From Bordetella genomosp. 13 (GTDB lineage Bacteria; Pseudomonadota; Gammaproteobacteria; Burkholderiales; Burkholderiaceae_B), in NCBI RefSeq assembly GCF_007679965.1, contig NZ_VEHL01000001.1:496001-560000 (forward strand): DNA of 64,000 nucleotides, in the 5' to 3' direction. The notes under the pieces are model-generated. The model had not been told where the DNA came from and ran no database searches. It worked only from the letters and a program-made list of their open reading frames with translations. How positions within the stretch are numbered: the first letter of the stretch is position 1; the number at the start of each line of letters is the position of its first letter. Positions 8,135-17,712 of the stretch are shown here, piece by piece. Position numbers and translations under genes: made by a program.

Positions 8135-9478
8135 TCATCGCACCATGCAGGGCCGCTTGTTGTCGAACTTCCAGCCCGGGATGAGGTATTGCATGGCGAC
8201 GGCATCGTCGCGCGCGCCCAGGCCGTGCTGCTGGTACAGCGCGTGGGCGCGCTCGACGGCGTCCATGTCCAGCTCGATGCCCAGGCCGCCCGTTTGCGGC
8301 AGCTCGACGCAGCCGTTGCGGATCTGCAGCGGATTGCGCGTCAGGTGCTGGCCGTCCTGCCAGATCCAGTGCGTGTCGATGGCGGTGACGCGCCCGGGCG
8401 CGGCGGCGCCGACGTGCGTGAACATGGCCAGCGAGACGTCGAAGTGGTTGTTGGAATGCGAACCCCAGGTCAGGCCGAAGGCCTGGCAGGTCTGCGCCAC
8501 GCGCACCGAGCCCTGCATGGTCCAGAAGTGCGGGTCGGCCAGCGGAATGTCCACGGATTGCAGCGACAGGGCATGCGCCATCTCGCGCCAGTCGGTGGCG
8601 ACCATGTTGGTGGCGGTGGGCAGGCCGGTGGCGCGCCGGAATTCGGCCATCACTTCGCGGCCCGAGTACACGCCTTCCGCGCCGCACGGGTCTTCGGCAT
8701 AGGCCATCACGCCGTGCAGGTCGCGGCACAGGCGCACGGCGTCCGCAAGCAGCCAGCCGCCGTTGGGATCGAGCGTGATGCGCGCCTGCGGAAAGCGTTC
8801 GTGCAACGCGCGGATGGCTTCGACCTCTTCCTCGCCGCGCAGGGCGCCGCCCTTGAGCTTGAAGTCCTCGAAGCCATAGCGTTCGTAGGTGGCTTCGGCC
8901 AGCCTGACGATGGCCTCGGGCGTCAGCGCCTTCTCGTGGCGCAGGCGCAGCCAGTCGTCGGCGGCGTCGGGCGCGCTCTGGTAGGGCAGGTCGGTCCGGG
9001 CGCGGTCGCCCACGTAGAACAGGTAGCCCAGCATCTGCACCGAGGTGCGCTGCACGCCTTCGCCCAGCAGGGCAGCCACGGGCACGCCCAGGTGCCTGCC
9101 CAGCAGGTCCAGCAACGCGGACTCGGCCGCCGTGACGGCGTGGATCGCCACGCGCAGGTCGAAAGTCTGCTGGCCGCGGCCGCCGCTGTCGCGGTCGGCG
9201 AACGTCTGCCGCATGCGGTTCAGCGTGTGGTTGTAGTTGCCGATGGAGCTGCCTACGATGAGGTCGCGCGCGTCTTCCAGCGTGGTGCGGATCTTCTCGC
9301 CGCCGGGCACTTCGCCCACGCCGGTGTTGCCGGCGCTGTCCGTAAGGATGATCAGGTTGCGCGTGAAGTACGGGGCGTGCGCGCCGCTCAGGTTGAGCAG
9401 CATCGAGTCGTGGCCCGCGACGGGCACCACGCGCATCTGCGTGACGACGGGCGTGGAAGACTGCTGGGAGTGGGACAT
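8135..9478 (-). CDS. gudD: Glucarate dehydratase
   Basis: A 447-residue enolase-superfamily enzyme of the glucarate dehydratase group; it converts D-glucarate (and L-idarate) to 5-keto-4-deoxyglucarate. Visible residues: the catalytic lysine motif FKLKGG, metal ligands in [15 protein letters not shown] and [10 protein letters not shown], and the catalytic His in GSHSNNHFD. The N-terminal capping domain ([31 protein letters not shown]) fits GudD. It lies 60 bases downstream of a Bug-type binding protein, in the same direction, and is controlled from a spacer with LacI-type operators. No kdgD or garD homologue is in the window. Confidence 0.93.
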   Translation of the reverse strand: MSHSQQSSTPVVTQMRVVPVAGHDSMLLNLSGAHAPYFTRNLIILTDSAGNTGVGEVPGGEKIRTTLEDARDLIVGSSIGNYNHTLNRMRQTFADRDSGGRGQQTFDLRVAIHAVTAAESALLDLLGRHLGVPVAALLGEGVQRTSVQMLGYLFYVGDRARTDLPYQSAPDAADDWLRLRHEKALTPEAIVRLAEATYERYGFEDFKLKGGALRGEEEVEAIRALHERFPQARITLDPNGGWLLADAVRLCRDLHGVMAYAEDPCGAEGVYSGREVMAEFRRATGLPTATNMVATDWREMAHALSLQSVDIPLADPHFWTMQGSVRVAQTCQAFGLTWGSHSNNHFDVSLAMFTHVGAAAPGRVTAIDTHWIWQDGQHLTRNPLQIRNGCVELPQTGGLGIELDMDAVERAHALYQQHGLGARDDAVAMQYLIPGWKFDNKRPCMVR

Positions 9479-9538
9479 ATAGGCCTTGCCGGTTGTGCCC
9501 GGCCGCGAAGGGCCGGGCGGGTTGCTACGTTGCGGCGA

Positions 9539-10507
9539 TCATTGCACCGTGATGTTGCCTGTCTGGATCACCGTCTTCCAGCGCGCGCTTTCCTGCTGCT
9601 GGAACTTGGCGAATGCCTCGGGCGAATTGGCGACGACTTCCAGGCCCAGGTCGATGAAGGGCTTGCTGACGGCCGGGTCCTTCAGGGCGGCGCCCAGCGC
9701 GCCGGACAGTTTGCCGCGCACGTCCGCAGGCAGGCCCTTGGGCGCCACCACGGCCTGCCAGGCGTAGACGGTCAGGTCGGCCACCTTGGCCTCGGCGAAG
9801 GTCGGCACGTCGGGCAGCACGGGCGAACGCTTGTCGCCGGTGACTGCGATGGCCTTGAGCTTGCCCGACTTGATGTGCGGCAGCACCGCGTTGACGTTCT
9901 GGAAGGACATGTCGACCTGGCTGCCCAGCAGGTCCTGGATGGCCGGCGCACCGCCCTTGTAGGGCACGTGCAGGCCCTTGGTGCCGGTCTTCTGCCAGAA
10001 CAGTTCGGCGGTCAGGTGGTCGGACGAGCCGGCGCCCGAGCTGGCGAAGCTGAGCTCGCCCGGCTTGGATTTCAGCAGCTTCAGCACGTCGTCGACGTTG
10101 TTCACCGTGGGTGCGATCTTCGGGCTGACCACCAGCACGTTGGGCGTCTGGACGGCAACGGTCAGGTAGGTGAAGTCCTGCGCCGGGTCGTACGGAATCT
10201 TCATCAGGTGGGGCGCCACGACCAGCGGGGCCAGCGAGGTCACCAGCAAGGTATAGCCATCGGGCGCGGCGCGAGCGACCTGCGAAGCGCCGATGGTGCC
10301 GGTGGCCCCGGCCTTGTTCTCGACCACGAAGGACTGTTGCAGCTGCTCGCCCATCTTGTTGGCCAGCGCGCGGGCCACCGAATCCGTGGCGCCGCCCGCC
10401 GGGAAGGGCACGATCATCGTGACGGGCTTGTCGGGCCAGGCCTGGGCCAGGCCGGCGGCGGCCATCAGGCTGGCGGCCACAATCCACTTGAACGCGTTGC
10501 GTTTCAT
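9539..10507 (-). CDS. Bug/TctC-family periplasmic solute-binding protein (glucarate cluster)
   Basis: A 322-residue extracytoplasmic receptor with a signal peptide (ASLMAAAGLAQA, cleaved about residue 22). Family signatures are WPDKPVTMIVPFPAGGATDSVARA, VVENKAGATGTIGA, ADGYTLL-like APDGYTLLVTS, HVPYKGGAPAIQDLLGSQVDM and LPDVPTFAE. These Bug (tripartite tricarboxylate receptor) proteins are greatly amplified in Bordetella and relatives. Being first in the unit with gudD, it probably binds glucarate or a related aldarate, though no TctAB membrane subunits are nearby. Confidence 0.9.
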   Translation of the reverse strand: MKRNAFKWIVAASLMAAAGLAQAWPDKPVTMIVPFPAGGATDSVARALANKMGEQLQQSFVVENKAGATGTIGASQVARAAPDGYTLLVTSLAPLVVAPHLMKIPYDPAQDFTYLTVAVQTPNVLVVSPKIAPTVNNVDDVLKLLKSKPGELSFASSGAGSSDHLTAELFWQKTGTKGLHVPYKGGAPAIQDLLGSQVDMSFQNVNAVLPHIKSGKLKAIAVTGDKRSPVLPDVPTFAEAKVADLTVYAWQAVVAPKGLPADVRGKLSGALGAALKDPAVSKPFIDLGLEVVANSPEAFAKFQQQESARWKTVIQTGNITVQ

Positions 10508-10536
10508 TGCTGTCTCCTCGAAGGTATTTATGTTTT

Positions 10537-10569
10537 GGTAACGTTACCATTTGGATTGGTAACGTTACC
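10537..10569. promoter_or_regulatory. Double LacI-type operator
   Basis: Two identical perfect palindromes GGTAACGTTACC lie at 10537-10548 and 10558-10569, exactly 21 bases apart (two helical turns). Each is embedded in the same 16-base sequence TTGGTAACGTTACCAT. They sit 30-60 bases before the Bug-gudD unit and about 155 bases before the divergent LacI-family gene. A central CG in a perfect palindrome is the hallmark of LacI/GalR operators. Confidence 0.85.
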
Positions 10570-10723
10570 ATCCAAGGTATCCGGCAGTGTAGAACAAGCA
10601 GGACGACGCGATATCAGGGGAAACCCCAGGCGGTTGGGGCGGCGCCCGGCGCCGTCACCGGTTAGTCTTGGTGGCCCCGCGGGTGCGGGGATTTCGCCTC
10701 GCTTTCTCCAACGAAACGCCTGC

Positions 10724-11743
10724 ATGCCGTCCGACAAATCCGCCCGATCCTCCCCTCGCGCCAGCGTCACGGTGCGCGACGTCGCCCGTGCGGCGGGCGT
10801 GTCGATGATCACGGTCTCGCGCGTCATCAACACGCCCCAGCACGTCTCGCCCAGCACGCTGGAGAAGGTCAACGCCGCGATCCGCGCGCTGGGCTACGTG
10901 CCCAACCTGATGGCGGGCGGCCTGCGGCTGTCGCGCAGCAACCTGGTGATGGTGCTGGTGCCGACCGTGGCGGGTTCGCTGTTCGGCGGCATGCTGACCG
11001 CGCTGACGCGGTCGCTCGAGGCCAAGGGCTTCCAGCTGATGGTGGGCCAGAGCGGCTACGACGCGCCGCGCGAGGATGCGCTGCTGCGCGCCATCATCGG
11101 CCGCCGGCCCGACGGCATCGTGCTGACCGGCGTGATGCATTCCGAGCAGGGACGCGCGCTGCTGAAGGCCTCGGGCATCCCCATCGTCGAGACCTGGGAT
11201 ACCACCGACACGCCCATCGACATGCTGCTGAGCCTGTCGCACGACGACATCGGCGCTGCCGTCAGCCGCTATCTGCACGAGTCGGGCAAGACGCGGCAGG
11301 CGGTGCTGTGCGGCGACGACGAGCGGGCGCACCGGCGCGCGCAGAGCTTCGCGCGCACGGCCGTGCAACTGGGCCTGCCCGAGCCCGTGATCCATTACCT
11401 GCCCGCGCCGACGACGCACGCGCAGGGCCGCGAAGGCCTGAGGCGCCTGCAGCAGGGCGAGGGCATCGACTCGGTGTTCTGCACGTCCGACCTCATGGCC
11501 AGCGGCGTCATCACCGAAGCGCTGGCGCAGGGCCTGCGCGTGCCCGAGGACCTGTCGGTGGTGGGCTTCGGCGACATGGAGTTCGCCGCGTCGATGCTGC
11601 CCTCGATCACGTCGGTGCACGTGGACGGCGCGGCCATCGGCGCGCAGGCGGCGCAGATGATCGCCGCGCGCGTCAACGGCGAAGCGCCGCCGCAGGCCGT
11701 GGTGCGGATCGGGTTCGAGATCGTCAGGCGCGACAGCGCGTGA
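10724..11743 (+). CDS. LacI-family transcriptional repressor, probable regulator of glucarate use
   Basis: A 339-residue repressor. The DNA-binding headpiece TVRDVARAAGVSMITVSRVINTPQHVS is at about residues 16-42, followed by the hinge region GYVPNLMAGGLRLSRS. The periplasmic-binding-like effector domain includes LVPTVAGSLFGGMLTAL, VFCTSDLMASGVITEAL and DLSVVGFGDMEFA. It belongs to the GntR/GudR-like group that responds to sugar acids. The two perfect operators upstream and the divergent gudD unit make it the likely repressor; the effector is probably glucarate or a product. Confidence 0.9.
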   Translation: MPSDKSARSSPRASVTVRDVARAAGVSMITVSRVINTPQHVSPSTLEKVNAAIRALGYVPNLMAGGLRLSRSNLVMVLVPTVAGSLFGGMLTALTRSLEAKGFQLMVGQSGYDAPREDALLRAIIGRRPDGIVLTGVMHSEQGRALLKASGIPIVETWDTTDTPIDMLLSLSHDDIGAAVSRYLHESGKTRQAVLCGDDERAHRRAQSFARTAVQLGLPEPVIHYLPAPTTHAQGREGLRRLQQGEGIDSVFCTSDLMASGVITEALAQGLRVPEDLSVVGFGDMEFAASMLPSITSVHVDGAAIGAQAAQMIAARVNGEAPPQAVVRIGFEIVRRDSA

Positions 11744-11788
11744 GCTGGCGGGTGTGGCAGCGCGGTGATGCTGTCGGTGAGCGTTGCG

Positions 11789-11816
11789 TGACGCCGCGCG
11801 GCCTGACGCGGCGTCA
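11789..11816. terminator. Hairpin at convergent junction
   Basis: TGACGCCGCG (11789-11798) pairs perfectly with CGCGGCGTCA (11807-11816), with an 8-base loop. It lies after the LacI gene and overlaps the stop of the convergent WG-repeat gene. No T-run follows. Confidence 0.5.
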
Positions 11817-12890
11817 GGGCAGCTTGACGACGCGGCCGTCGCGATGGACGACGTAGTTCTCGCCGCCGTCCTTCTGCGAGGTGAGCTTGCCGTTCTTGAA
11901 GGACGAGGTATAGGTGAACTCGGGCTTGACCAGCGGCTTGCCGTGCTCGTCCAGGATGCCCCAGCGCTGGGGCTGGTCCATGTACCAGTAGCGGTCTTCG
12001 CCGGCCGGGATGATGGGCTTGTCGCTGGAGAAGATCAGCCTGCCCTGGCGGTCGCGCACGTCATAGCGCTCGCCCTGGCGCGTCAGCAGGCGCTTGGCGT
12101 CGATGACGTCGATGGCGTCGTACTCGGGCTCCAGCAGCAGGTTGCCCTGCAGGTCGTACAGGCCTGTCTTGTTGCCTGAAGCGGAGTGCACGAGGATGAC
12201 GCTGCGGGAGCGTTCGAAGCCTACACCGCCGTACTGCAGGGGCACCAGGATGCGGCCGCTCCTGTCGATCACGCCCATGCCGCCGCCGTCCTCTTTCGAG
12301 ATCGAGGCATAGGGGGCGCCGTCGAACGAGGTGTATCGGTAATAGCCGGGTTCGTTGCTGATCCAGCCATCCTGCGACTTGTCGTAGAAGCCGGACAGGA
12401 AGGGCTTGCCGGCCGCCCGATCCTTGTTGGCCTGCTGCTGCTTCTGGAACTGCACGTAGGCCTGCGCGGAGGCCTTGCCCGCGCGTTCGCCCTTCTCGGA
12501 TGCCGAGCGTTCCAGCGGTTCGATTGGTTCCTCGGGGCAGGCGGGCTCCATGGCCTTGTCGCCGCCGTGCTTGCGGAAGGCCGTGGCGTAGCCCGCGCAG
12601 AAGGCATCGGCGTACGTGCTGTAGGTGCCGTCGCCATTGGGCACGCCGACGGCGTCCTGGAGCCCGTCTGCCGGCGAGGACGCATACGGGGCATCGCCGG
12701 CGGCCGCCGCGGCATCGGCCGCCGGGCCTGCCGCGTCTTCCACGGTCTGTTCGGCGGCATCGGCGCCCTCCGCGGGCTGGGCCTGCGCGGCCATGCCGGC
12801 TGCCACGATCGACAGCCCGGCCAGCAGGTGCGGCGCGAGGCAGCGACGGAACATCGAGTCGGTCGAGGGCCTGGCGGGAAACTTGGGCAT
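11814..12890 (-). CDS. WG-repeat protein, probably exported
   Basis: A 358-residue protein starting with a hydrophobic segment (HLLAGLSIVAAGMAAQAQ, about residues 18-36) that reads as a signal peptide. An Ala/Asp-rich linker follows. A central charged segment (EKGERAGKASAQAYVQFQKQQQ) precedes at least three WG-type beta repeats, seen as GGGMGVIDRSGRILVPLQYGGV, NKTGLYDLQGNLLLEPEYDAI and RWGILDEHGKPLVKPEF. Such repeats are thought to mediate protein binding. The start is uncertain: ATG at 12890 and ATG at 12854 both retain the signal, and neither has a strong ribosome site. Function unknown. Confidence 0.7.
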   Translation of the reverse strand: MPKFPARPSTDSMFRRCLAPHLLAGLSIVAAGMAAQAQPAEGADAAEQTVEDAAGPAADAAAAAGDAPYASSPADGLQDAVGVPNGDGTYSTYADAFCAGYATAFRKHGGDKAMEPACPEEPIEPLERSASEKGERAGKASAQAYVQFQKQQQANKDRAAGKPFLSGFYDKSQDGWISNEPGYYRYTSFDGAPYASISKEDGGGMGVIDRSGRILVPLQYGGVGFERSRSVILVHSASGNKTGLYDLQGNLLLEPEYDAIDVIDAKRLLTRQGERYDVRDRQGRLIFSSDKPIIPAGEDRYWYMDQPQRWGILDEHGKPLVKPEFTYTSSFKNGKLTSQKDGGENYVVHRDGRVVKLP

Positions 12891-13086
12891 GGACGTGGCC
12901 GGCGTGGGAAGGGGATGCCATTCTGCCAAGCCGTGGCGCCGGCCTGGGTAACAGTTGGAATCGGCCGTTACGGTCGGTGGCACGTGTCGAAGCCCGGCGC
13001 CGCCCGCGTCGAGGCATGCGAAGCGGTCCCGCAGAGGCGAAGCATGCGGCACGCCGTGGTGGCCGCGCACGCCCTGCGGCATACCT

Positions 13087-16000
13087 TCAGTGCGCGCTGG
13101 CTCTCGCATAGAACCCGTCCTGCTTCAGCAGCGCCTCGTGCGTGCCGGCCTGCGCCAGGCGGCCGTCCTGCAGCACCAGGATCAGGTCCGCGTCCTGGAT
13201 GGTGGACAGGCGGTGCGCGATGACCAGCGTAGTGCGGTGCTGCATCAGCACATCCAGCGCGGCGCGCACCTGCAGCTCGGACAGCGTGTCCAGGTGCGAG
13301 GTGGCCTCGTCCAGGATGAGCAGCGGCGCGTTCTTCAGGAAGGCGCGCGCGATGGAGATGCGCTGGCGCTGCCCGCCCGACAGCTGCATGCCGCGCTCGC
13401 CGACGCGCGTGGCCAGGCCCTCGGGCAGCGTGCGCACGAAGTCGGCCAGCGCCGCCTGTTCCAGCGCGGCCTGCAGGTCGGCCGCGCTGGCGTCGGGCCG
13501 AGCCAGGCGGATGTTGTTCTCCAGGGTGTCGTTGAACAGGTAGGTGTCCTGCGTGACCAGCGCCACGCAATCGCGCAATGCGTCCAGGTTCATGTCGCGC
13601 ACGTCCACGCCGCCCACGCGGATGGCGCCGGCGCGCGGGTCCCAGAAGCGCAGCAGCAGGCTGGCCACGGTGCTCTTGCCCGCGCCGGACGCGCCCACCA
13701 GCGCGGCCGTGGCGCCCGCGGGCACGGTGAAAGCCAGCTGCTTGAGCGCGTCGCCGCGCTGGCCGGGATAGGCGAAGCTGACGTCCTCGAACGCGATGGA
13801 CAGGCCCTGCGGCGCGTGCGGCGCGGGCAGCGGGCCGTCCGTCACGGGCTCGGTTTCGTGCGACACCACGTGCAGCCGGCGCGAGGCGGCGATGGTGTCG
13901 GCCAGTTGCCGGCTGACCTGCGAGATCTCGGAGACGGGCAGGAAAGTGGCCAGCGAAATCAGGATCAGCAGCGGCAGCATGCCTGCCGACAGCGTGCCCG
14001 CGGACACCTGCAGCGCGCCGACCACGGCCACGGCCAGGCCGCCCAGGCCCATCGCCATCTCGAACCAGGCGGTCTGCGCCGACAGGTCGCGCAGCAGCGC
14101 CAGGCGGCGCTGCGCATAGCGCTGGGCCACTTCCAGGAAGCGCACGCGGCGGTGGCCGGTGGCCTGGAAGGCCGTCAGTTCCGCCAGGCCCTGGATGGTG
14201 TCGGTCATGTGCGCGCTCATCTCGCCCAGTGCGCCGCGCGCCTTGTCTCCCAGCGCGTCGATGCGGCGGCGGCCGCGGATGGGCGACAGCAGGGCATAGG
14301 CCAGGAAGGGCAGCAGCGCGAGCGCCACGGGCCAGCTGTAGGCTGCCAGGAAGCCCAGCACGGTCAGCGGCACCAGCACCGCCACGACGGCCGGGCCGAT
14401 GGTATGGGCGTAGAAGTATTCGATCATCTCCACGTCCTGCGTGGCCAGCGACACCAGGTCGCCGGATCGGCGCTGCAGCAGGTAGGCGGGCGCCAGCCGT
14501 TCCAGCTTGTCGTAGAGCTTCACGCGCATGTCGCCCAGCAACTGGTACGCCATGGCATGCGCCAGCCAGGACTCCAGCCAGTGGAACAGCGCGGCCAGCG
14601 GCGCGGCCACCAGCAGCCCGGCGACGAGCCAGCCGGTGTCGCGGCCGTCGCGGATCGCGGCCACCACCAGCGCGCTCAGCACGCCCACGCCGACGTAGGC
14701 GGCCACGCGGGCCACGCCCAGCAGGATGGTGGCGACCAGCGTGCCGCGCCAGGGACGCACCACGGCCAGCAGCGTGGCCACTGTCTGCCGCCAGTTCACC
14801 TGCTCGGCATCCGCGTCCAGCGCGCGTTGCGCGGGGCCGGCGTGCGGCGTCGCGATGGCGCCCGCGGACGGGACGTTCCCCATCCGTTCGTCGCCGCGCG
14901 CGGACGGCGCCGCGGCGCGTCGGCGGGCCGCGTCCTGCTCGTGCATCAGCGTGTAGTACAGGCCGCGGCGCTGCATCAGCTCGGCGTGCGTGCCTTGCTC
15001 GACCACGCGGCCCTGGTCCAGCACCAGGCTGCGGTCGGCGCCGACCACGCTGGCCAGGCGATGCGCCAGGATCAGCGTGGTGCGTCCCGCCATCAGGCGG
15101 TCCAGCGCCTGCTGGATGAGGGCTTCGTTCTCGGTGTCGACGGACGACAGCGCCTCGTCCAGCACCAGGATGGGCGCGTCGCGCAGCAGGGCGCGCGCGA
15201 TGGCCACGCGCTGGCGTTGGCCGCCCGACAGCTGCAGGCCGCGCTCGCCGATACGCGTGGCGTAGCCTTCGGGCAGCGCCATGACGAAGTCGTCGATGTT
15301 GGCGGCGCGCGCCGCGGCCCGCACTTGCTCGTGCGTGGCGTCGGGACGGCCCAGGCGCAGGTTCTCGTCCAGCGTGCCGTGGAACAGGGTGATGTCCTGG
15401 CTGACCACGGCGATGCGCGACAGCAGCGCCTGCGCGTCCAGTTCGCGCACGTCGCGGCCGCCCACGCGCACCGCGCCGGATTGCGCCAGCGCTTCCTTCA
15501 GCAGCAGGCGCACGATGGTGGACTTGCCGGCGCCGCTGGGGCCGACCACGCCCACGTGTTCGCCCGCCTCGATGCGAAAGCGCAGGCCCTGGTGGGCGGG
15601 ACGCTCGGGCGTGTAGGCGAAGGCCACGTCGTCGAATTCGATGGTGGGGGCCAATTGCGCCGCAGGCGTGTCCAGGCCCTGCGCGGCCAGCTTCGAGGCG
15701 GTGGACTCGGCGTCCATCAGCGCGTGGATGCTGGCCGCGGCCGACTGGCCCAGCATGCCCCGGTGCAGCACGGCGCGCAGGTCGCGCAGCGGCCGGAAGA
15801 TCTCGGTGCCGGCCATCAGCACGATCAGCAGGGCTTCCACGCTCATGTCGCCCGTGGTGACGCGCCAGGCGCCCAAGGTCAGCGCCAGCGCGGCGCCCAA
15901 CGCCACGCCCAGATCGCTGATGCCGCGCGTCAACAGGCTGACCGACAGCACCCACATCGTGCCTTCGGACAGGCGCCGCGCGCGGTCGGCCAATCGGCGG

Positions 16001-16653
16001 CCCCACGACTTGCCCTGGCCGAAGGACTTCAGCGTGGGCAGGCCTTGCACGGCATCCAGGAAGTCCTCGCCGAAGTCCTTGAGGGACTTCGAGCGGGCCA
16101 GGCTGGCGCGCCGGTCCAGCATGTGCACGGCCATGGGGCCGAACAGGGCGAACAGCGCGGCGGCCAGCAGCACCAGGGCGGTGGGCACGTCCCAGAACGC
16201 GATGACCGCGAAGATGGCGAAAGGGGCGGCGGCCGCGATGGCCACCTGCGGCAGGTATTGGCCGAAGAATGTCTGCAACTGCTCCACGCCGTCGACCACG
16301 GTGAGCATGACGCCGCCGGTGCGCTGGTTGGCGAACCACGCGGGGCCCAGCGCCACGATGCGGTCGTACAGCCGGCTGCGCAGCACTTGCTGCACGGCGG
16401 CCGCGCAGCGGTTGGCCTGCACGCCGCGCCAATGATCCAGGCCCGCGCGCAGCACCACCATGGCCGCGGCCCAGGCGGCCGGCACCGCCCAGGCCGGCCA
16501 GGGCTGGCCGGCGAACACGGCGGCCAGCATCTGCCCCAGGAATACGTAGCGCGCGATGCCCGCGCCCAGGGCCAGCAGGCCCAGCAGCACGCCGCCCGCC
16601 ATGCGGCCGCGCATGCCCGCGGTGAACTGCCAGAGCCGATAGTCGAAATACAT
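13087..16653 (-). CDS. One-chain heterodimeric ABC exporter, CydDC-like fusion
   Basis: An 1188-residue polypeptide holding two complete exporter halves (membrane domain plus ATPase, twice). Half one (about 1-590) resembles CydD: RLYDRIVALGPAWFANQRTG, FFGQYLPQVAIAA, Walker A GPSGAGKST, signature LSGGQRQR, Walker B ILVLDEALSSVD. A hydrophilic linker with ARRRAAAPSARGDER joins half two, which is CydC-like: Walker A GASGAGKST, signature LSGGQRQR, Walker B LLILDEATSHLD. In E. coli CydD and CydC are separate and export glutathione/cysteine for cytochrome bd assembly. Here they are one chain and cydAB is not in the window, so substrate is open. The ATG at 16653 is chosen for its AGGA-type ribosome site; a longer in-frame start exists at 16752. 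Confidence 0.75.
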   Translation of the reverse strand: MYFDYRLWQFTAGMRGRMAGGVLLGLLALGAGIARYVFLGQMLAAVFAGQPWPAWAVPAAWAAAMVVLRAGLDHWRGVQANRCAAAVQQVLRSRLYDRIVALGPAWFANQRTGGVMLTVVDGVEQLQTFFGQYLPQVAIAAAAPFAIFAVIAFWDVPTALVLLAAALFALFGPMAVHMLDRRASLARSKSLKDFGEDFLDAVQGLPTLKSFGQGKSWGRRLADRARRLSEGTMWVLSVSLLTRGISDLGVALGAALALTLGAWRVTTGDMSVEALLIVLMAGTEIFRPLRDLRAVLHRGMLGQSAAASIHALMDAESTASKLAAQGLDTPAAQLAPTIEFDDVAFAYTPERPAHQGLRFRIEAGEHVGVVGPSGAGKSTIVRLLLKEALAQSGAVRVGGRDVRELDAQALLSRIAVVSQDITLFHGTLDENLRLGRPDATHEQVRAAARAANIDDFVMALPEGYATRIGERGLQLSGGQRQRVAIARALLRDAPILVLDEALSSVDTENEALIQQALDRLMAGRTTLILAHRLASVVGADRSLVLDQGRVVEQGTHAELMQRRGLYYTLMHEQDAARRRAAAPSARGDERMGNVPSAGAIATPHAGPAQRALDADAEQVNWRQTVATLLAVVRPWRGTLVATILLGVARVAAYVGVGVLSALVVAAIRDGRDTGWLVAGLLVAAPLAALFHWLESWLAHAMAYQLLGDMRVKLYDKLERLAPAYLLQRRSGDLVSLATQDVEMIEYFYAHTIGPAVVAVLVPLTVLGFLAAYSWPVALALLPFLAYALLSPIRGRRRIDALGDKARGALGEMSAHMTDTIQGLAELTAFQATGHRRVRFLEVAQRYAQRRLALLRDLSAQTAWFEMAMGLGGLAVAVVGALQVSAGTLSAGMLPLLILISLATFLPVSEISQVSRQLADTIAASRRLHVVSHETEPVTDGPLPAPHAPQGLSIAFEDVSFAYPGQRGDALKQLAFTVPAGATAALVGASGAGKSTVASLLLRFWDPRAGAIRVGGVDVRDMNLDALRDCVALVTQDTYLFNDTLENNIRLARPDASAADLQAALEQAALADFVRTLPEGLATRVGERGMQLSGGQRQRISIARAFLKNAPLLILDEATSHLDTLSELQVRAALDVLMQHRTTLVIAHRLSTIQDADLILVLQDGRLAQAGTHEALLKQDGFYARASAH

Positions 16654-16754
16654 GTCCTGTCCTTCGATGATTCCGTATGCCGCCATTGTGGCCGCCCTCG
16701 CGCGGGCGCGGGGATCGATGGTTTTTCGATGCAGGGTTGAGTTAAATTGCACCC

Positions 16755-17696
16755 ATGTCTCCGCCGCTCGACAGAATGCCGCCCCTGGCCGCGCTGCGCG
16801 CCTTCGAAGCCGTCGCCCGCCTGGGCAGCCTGAGTCGCGCCGCCGCGGAACTGAACGTGACCAAGAGCGCGGTCAGCCACCAGCTGCGCGCGCTCGAGAC
16901 CGACCTGGGCGTGGCGCTGCTGCGGCGCGGCGGCACCACGCGGCGCGCGGAGCCCACCGAGGCCGGCGCCGACCTGCTCGCTTCCGTGCAACAGGCCTTG
17001 ACCCTGCTGGCCACCGCCTGCGGCAACGTGCGCGCCGCCGCTCGGGGGCGCCGGCCCAGCCGCCTGAACATCTCGGCCAATCCGTCGTTGGCGGCCCTGT
17101 GGCTGGCGCCGCGCATCGGCCGTTTCATCGAGGCGCATCCCGGCATCGACGTCCAGGTCTACCTGCACGCCAACCAGGACCCGGCCTGGATCGAGCAGGA
17201 TCTCGACCTGGCCTTCCTGCACGTGCGCGCAGGGGGGCCGCCGCGCCAGGCGGAACCCGGCGACATTCCGCTGATGACGGAAAGCGTGGTGCCCGTGTGC
17301 AGCCCGGCGCTGATCCCCGAGGGCCAGCGCGCCGACCCCGCCGTTTTCGCCCGCCATCGCTGGCTGGAGGAGAAGCACGTGGCCAGTCCCGAGACGGGTT
17401 GGCGTGTCTGGCACGAGCGCCTGGGGCTGGCCGCGCATGACTGGCAGGACCCCCTGGTGCTCAGTGGCCTGAGCACGGTGGTGTCCGCCGCGGTCGCGGG
17501 TGTGGGCATCGCGCTGGGCCGCCTGCCGCTGATCGACGACGAGATCGCGCGCGGCGGGCTGGTGCCGCTGATGGGCGGCCTGCGCCTGCCGGGCTCGTGG
17601 GGCTACGTCATGCGCATGCGGCCGCATCGTCCGCACGATGCCGCGCTGCCGGCGCTGGTGGAGTTCCTGCTGGGCGAGGCGCAGGCGCGGGGGTAG
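16755..17696 (+). CDS. LysR-family transcriptional regulator, GcvA-like
   Basis: A 313-residue regulator. The winged helix is at residues 8-67 (PPLAALRAFEAVARLGSLSRAAAELNVTKSAVSHQLRALE), and the substrate-binding fold follows (SRLNISANPSLAALWLAPRIGRFIEAHPGIDVQV). The start pattern and domain order fit the GcvA subgroup. It is divergent from the ABC exporter with about 100 bases between start codons, so the exporter is its most likely target. Confidence 0.88.
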   Translation: MSPPLDRMPPLAALRAFEAVARLGSLSRAAAELNVTKSAVSHQLRALETDLGVALLRRGGTTRRAEPTEAGADLLASVQQALTLLATACGNVRAAARGRRPSRLNISANPSLAALWLAPRIGRFIEAHPGIDVQVYLHANQDPAWIEQDLDLAFLHVRAGGPPRQAEPGDIPLMTESVVPVCSPALIPEGQRADPAVFARHRWLEEKHVASPETGWRVWHERLGLAAHDWQDPLVLSGLSTVVSAAVAGVGIALGRLPLIDDEIARGGLVPLMGGLRLPGSWGYVMRMRPHRPHDAALPALVEFLLGEAQARG

Positions 17697-17708
17697 CGGC
17701 GCCTGCGC
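17679..17708. terminator. Hairpin at convergent junction
   Basis: GCGCAGGCG (17679-17687) and CGCCTGCGC (17700-17708) pair perfectly. The element spans the end of the LysR gene and the 16-base gap to the convergent monooxygenase gene. No T-run is present. Confidence 0.45.
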
Positions 17709-17712
17709 GGGG

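Noticed and set aside
8189-11743. A very long plus-strand open frame opposite gudD and the Bug gene that continues in frame into the LacI gene
   Set aside because: Only the last part (from 10724) is a real protein. The rest is antisense to two well-supported genes and has the Ala/Gly/Arg/Gln-rich look of high-GC shadow frames.
12955-16740. A 1261-codon plus-strand open frame opposite the CydDC-like gene
   Set aside because: It is fully antisense to an ABC exporter with complete motifs and consists of low-complexity His/Gln/Arg/Ala sequence; no domain is recognisable.
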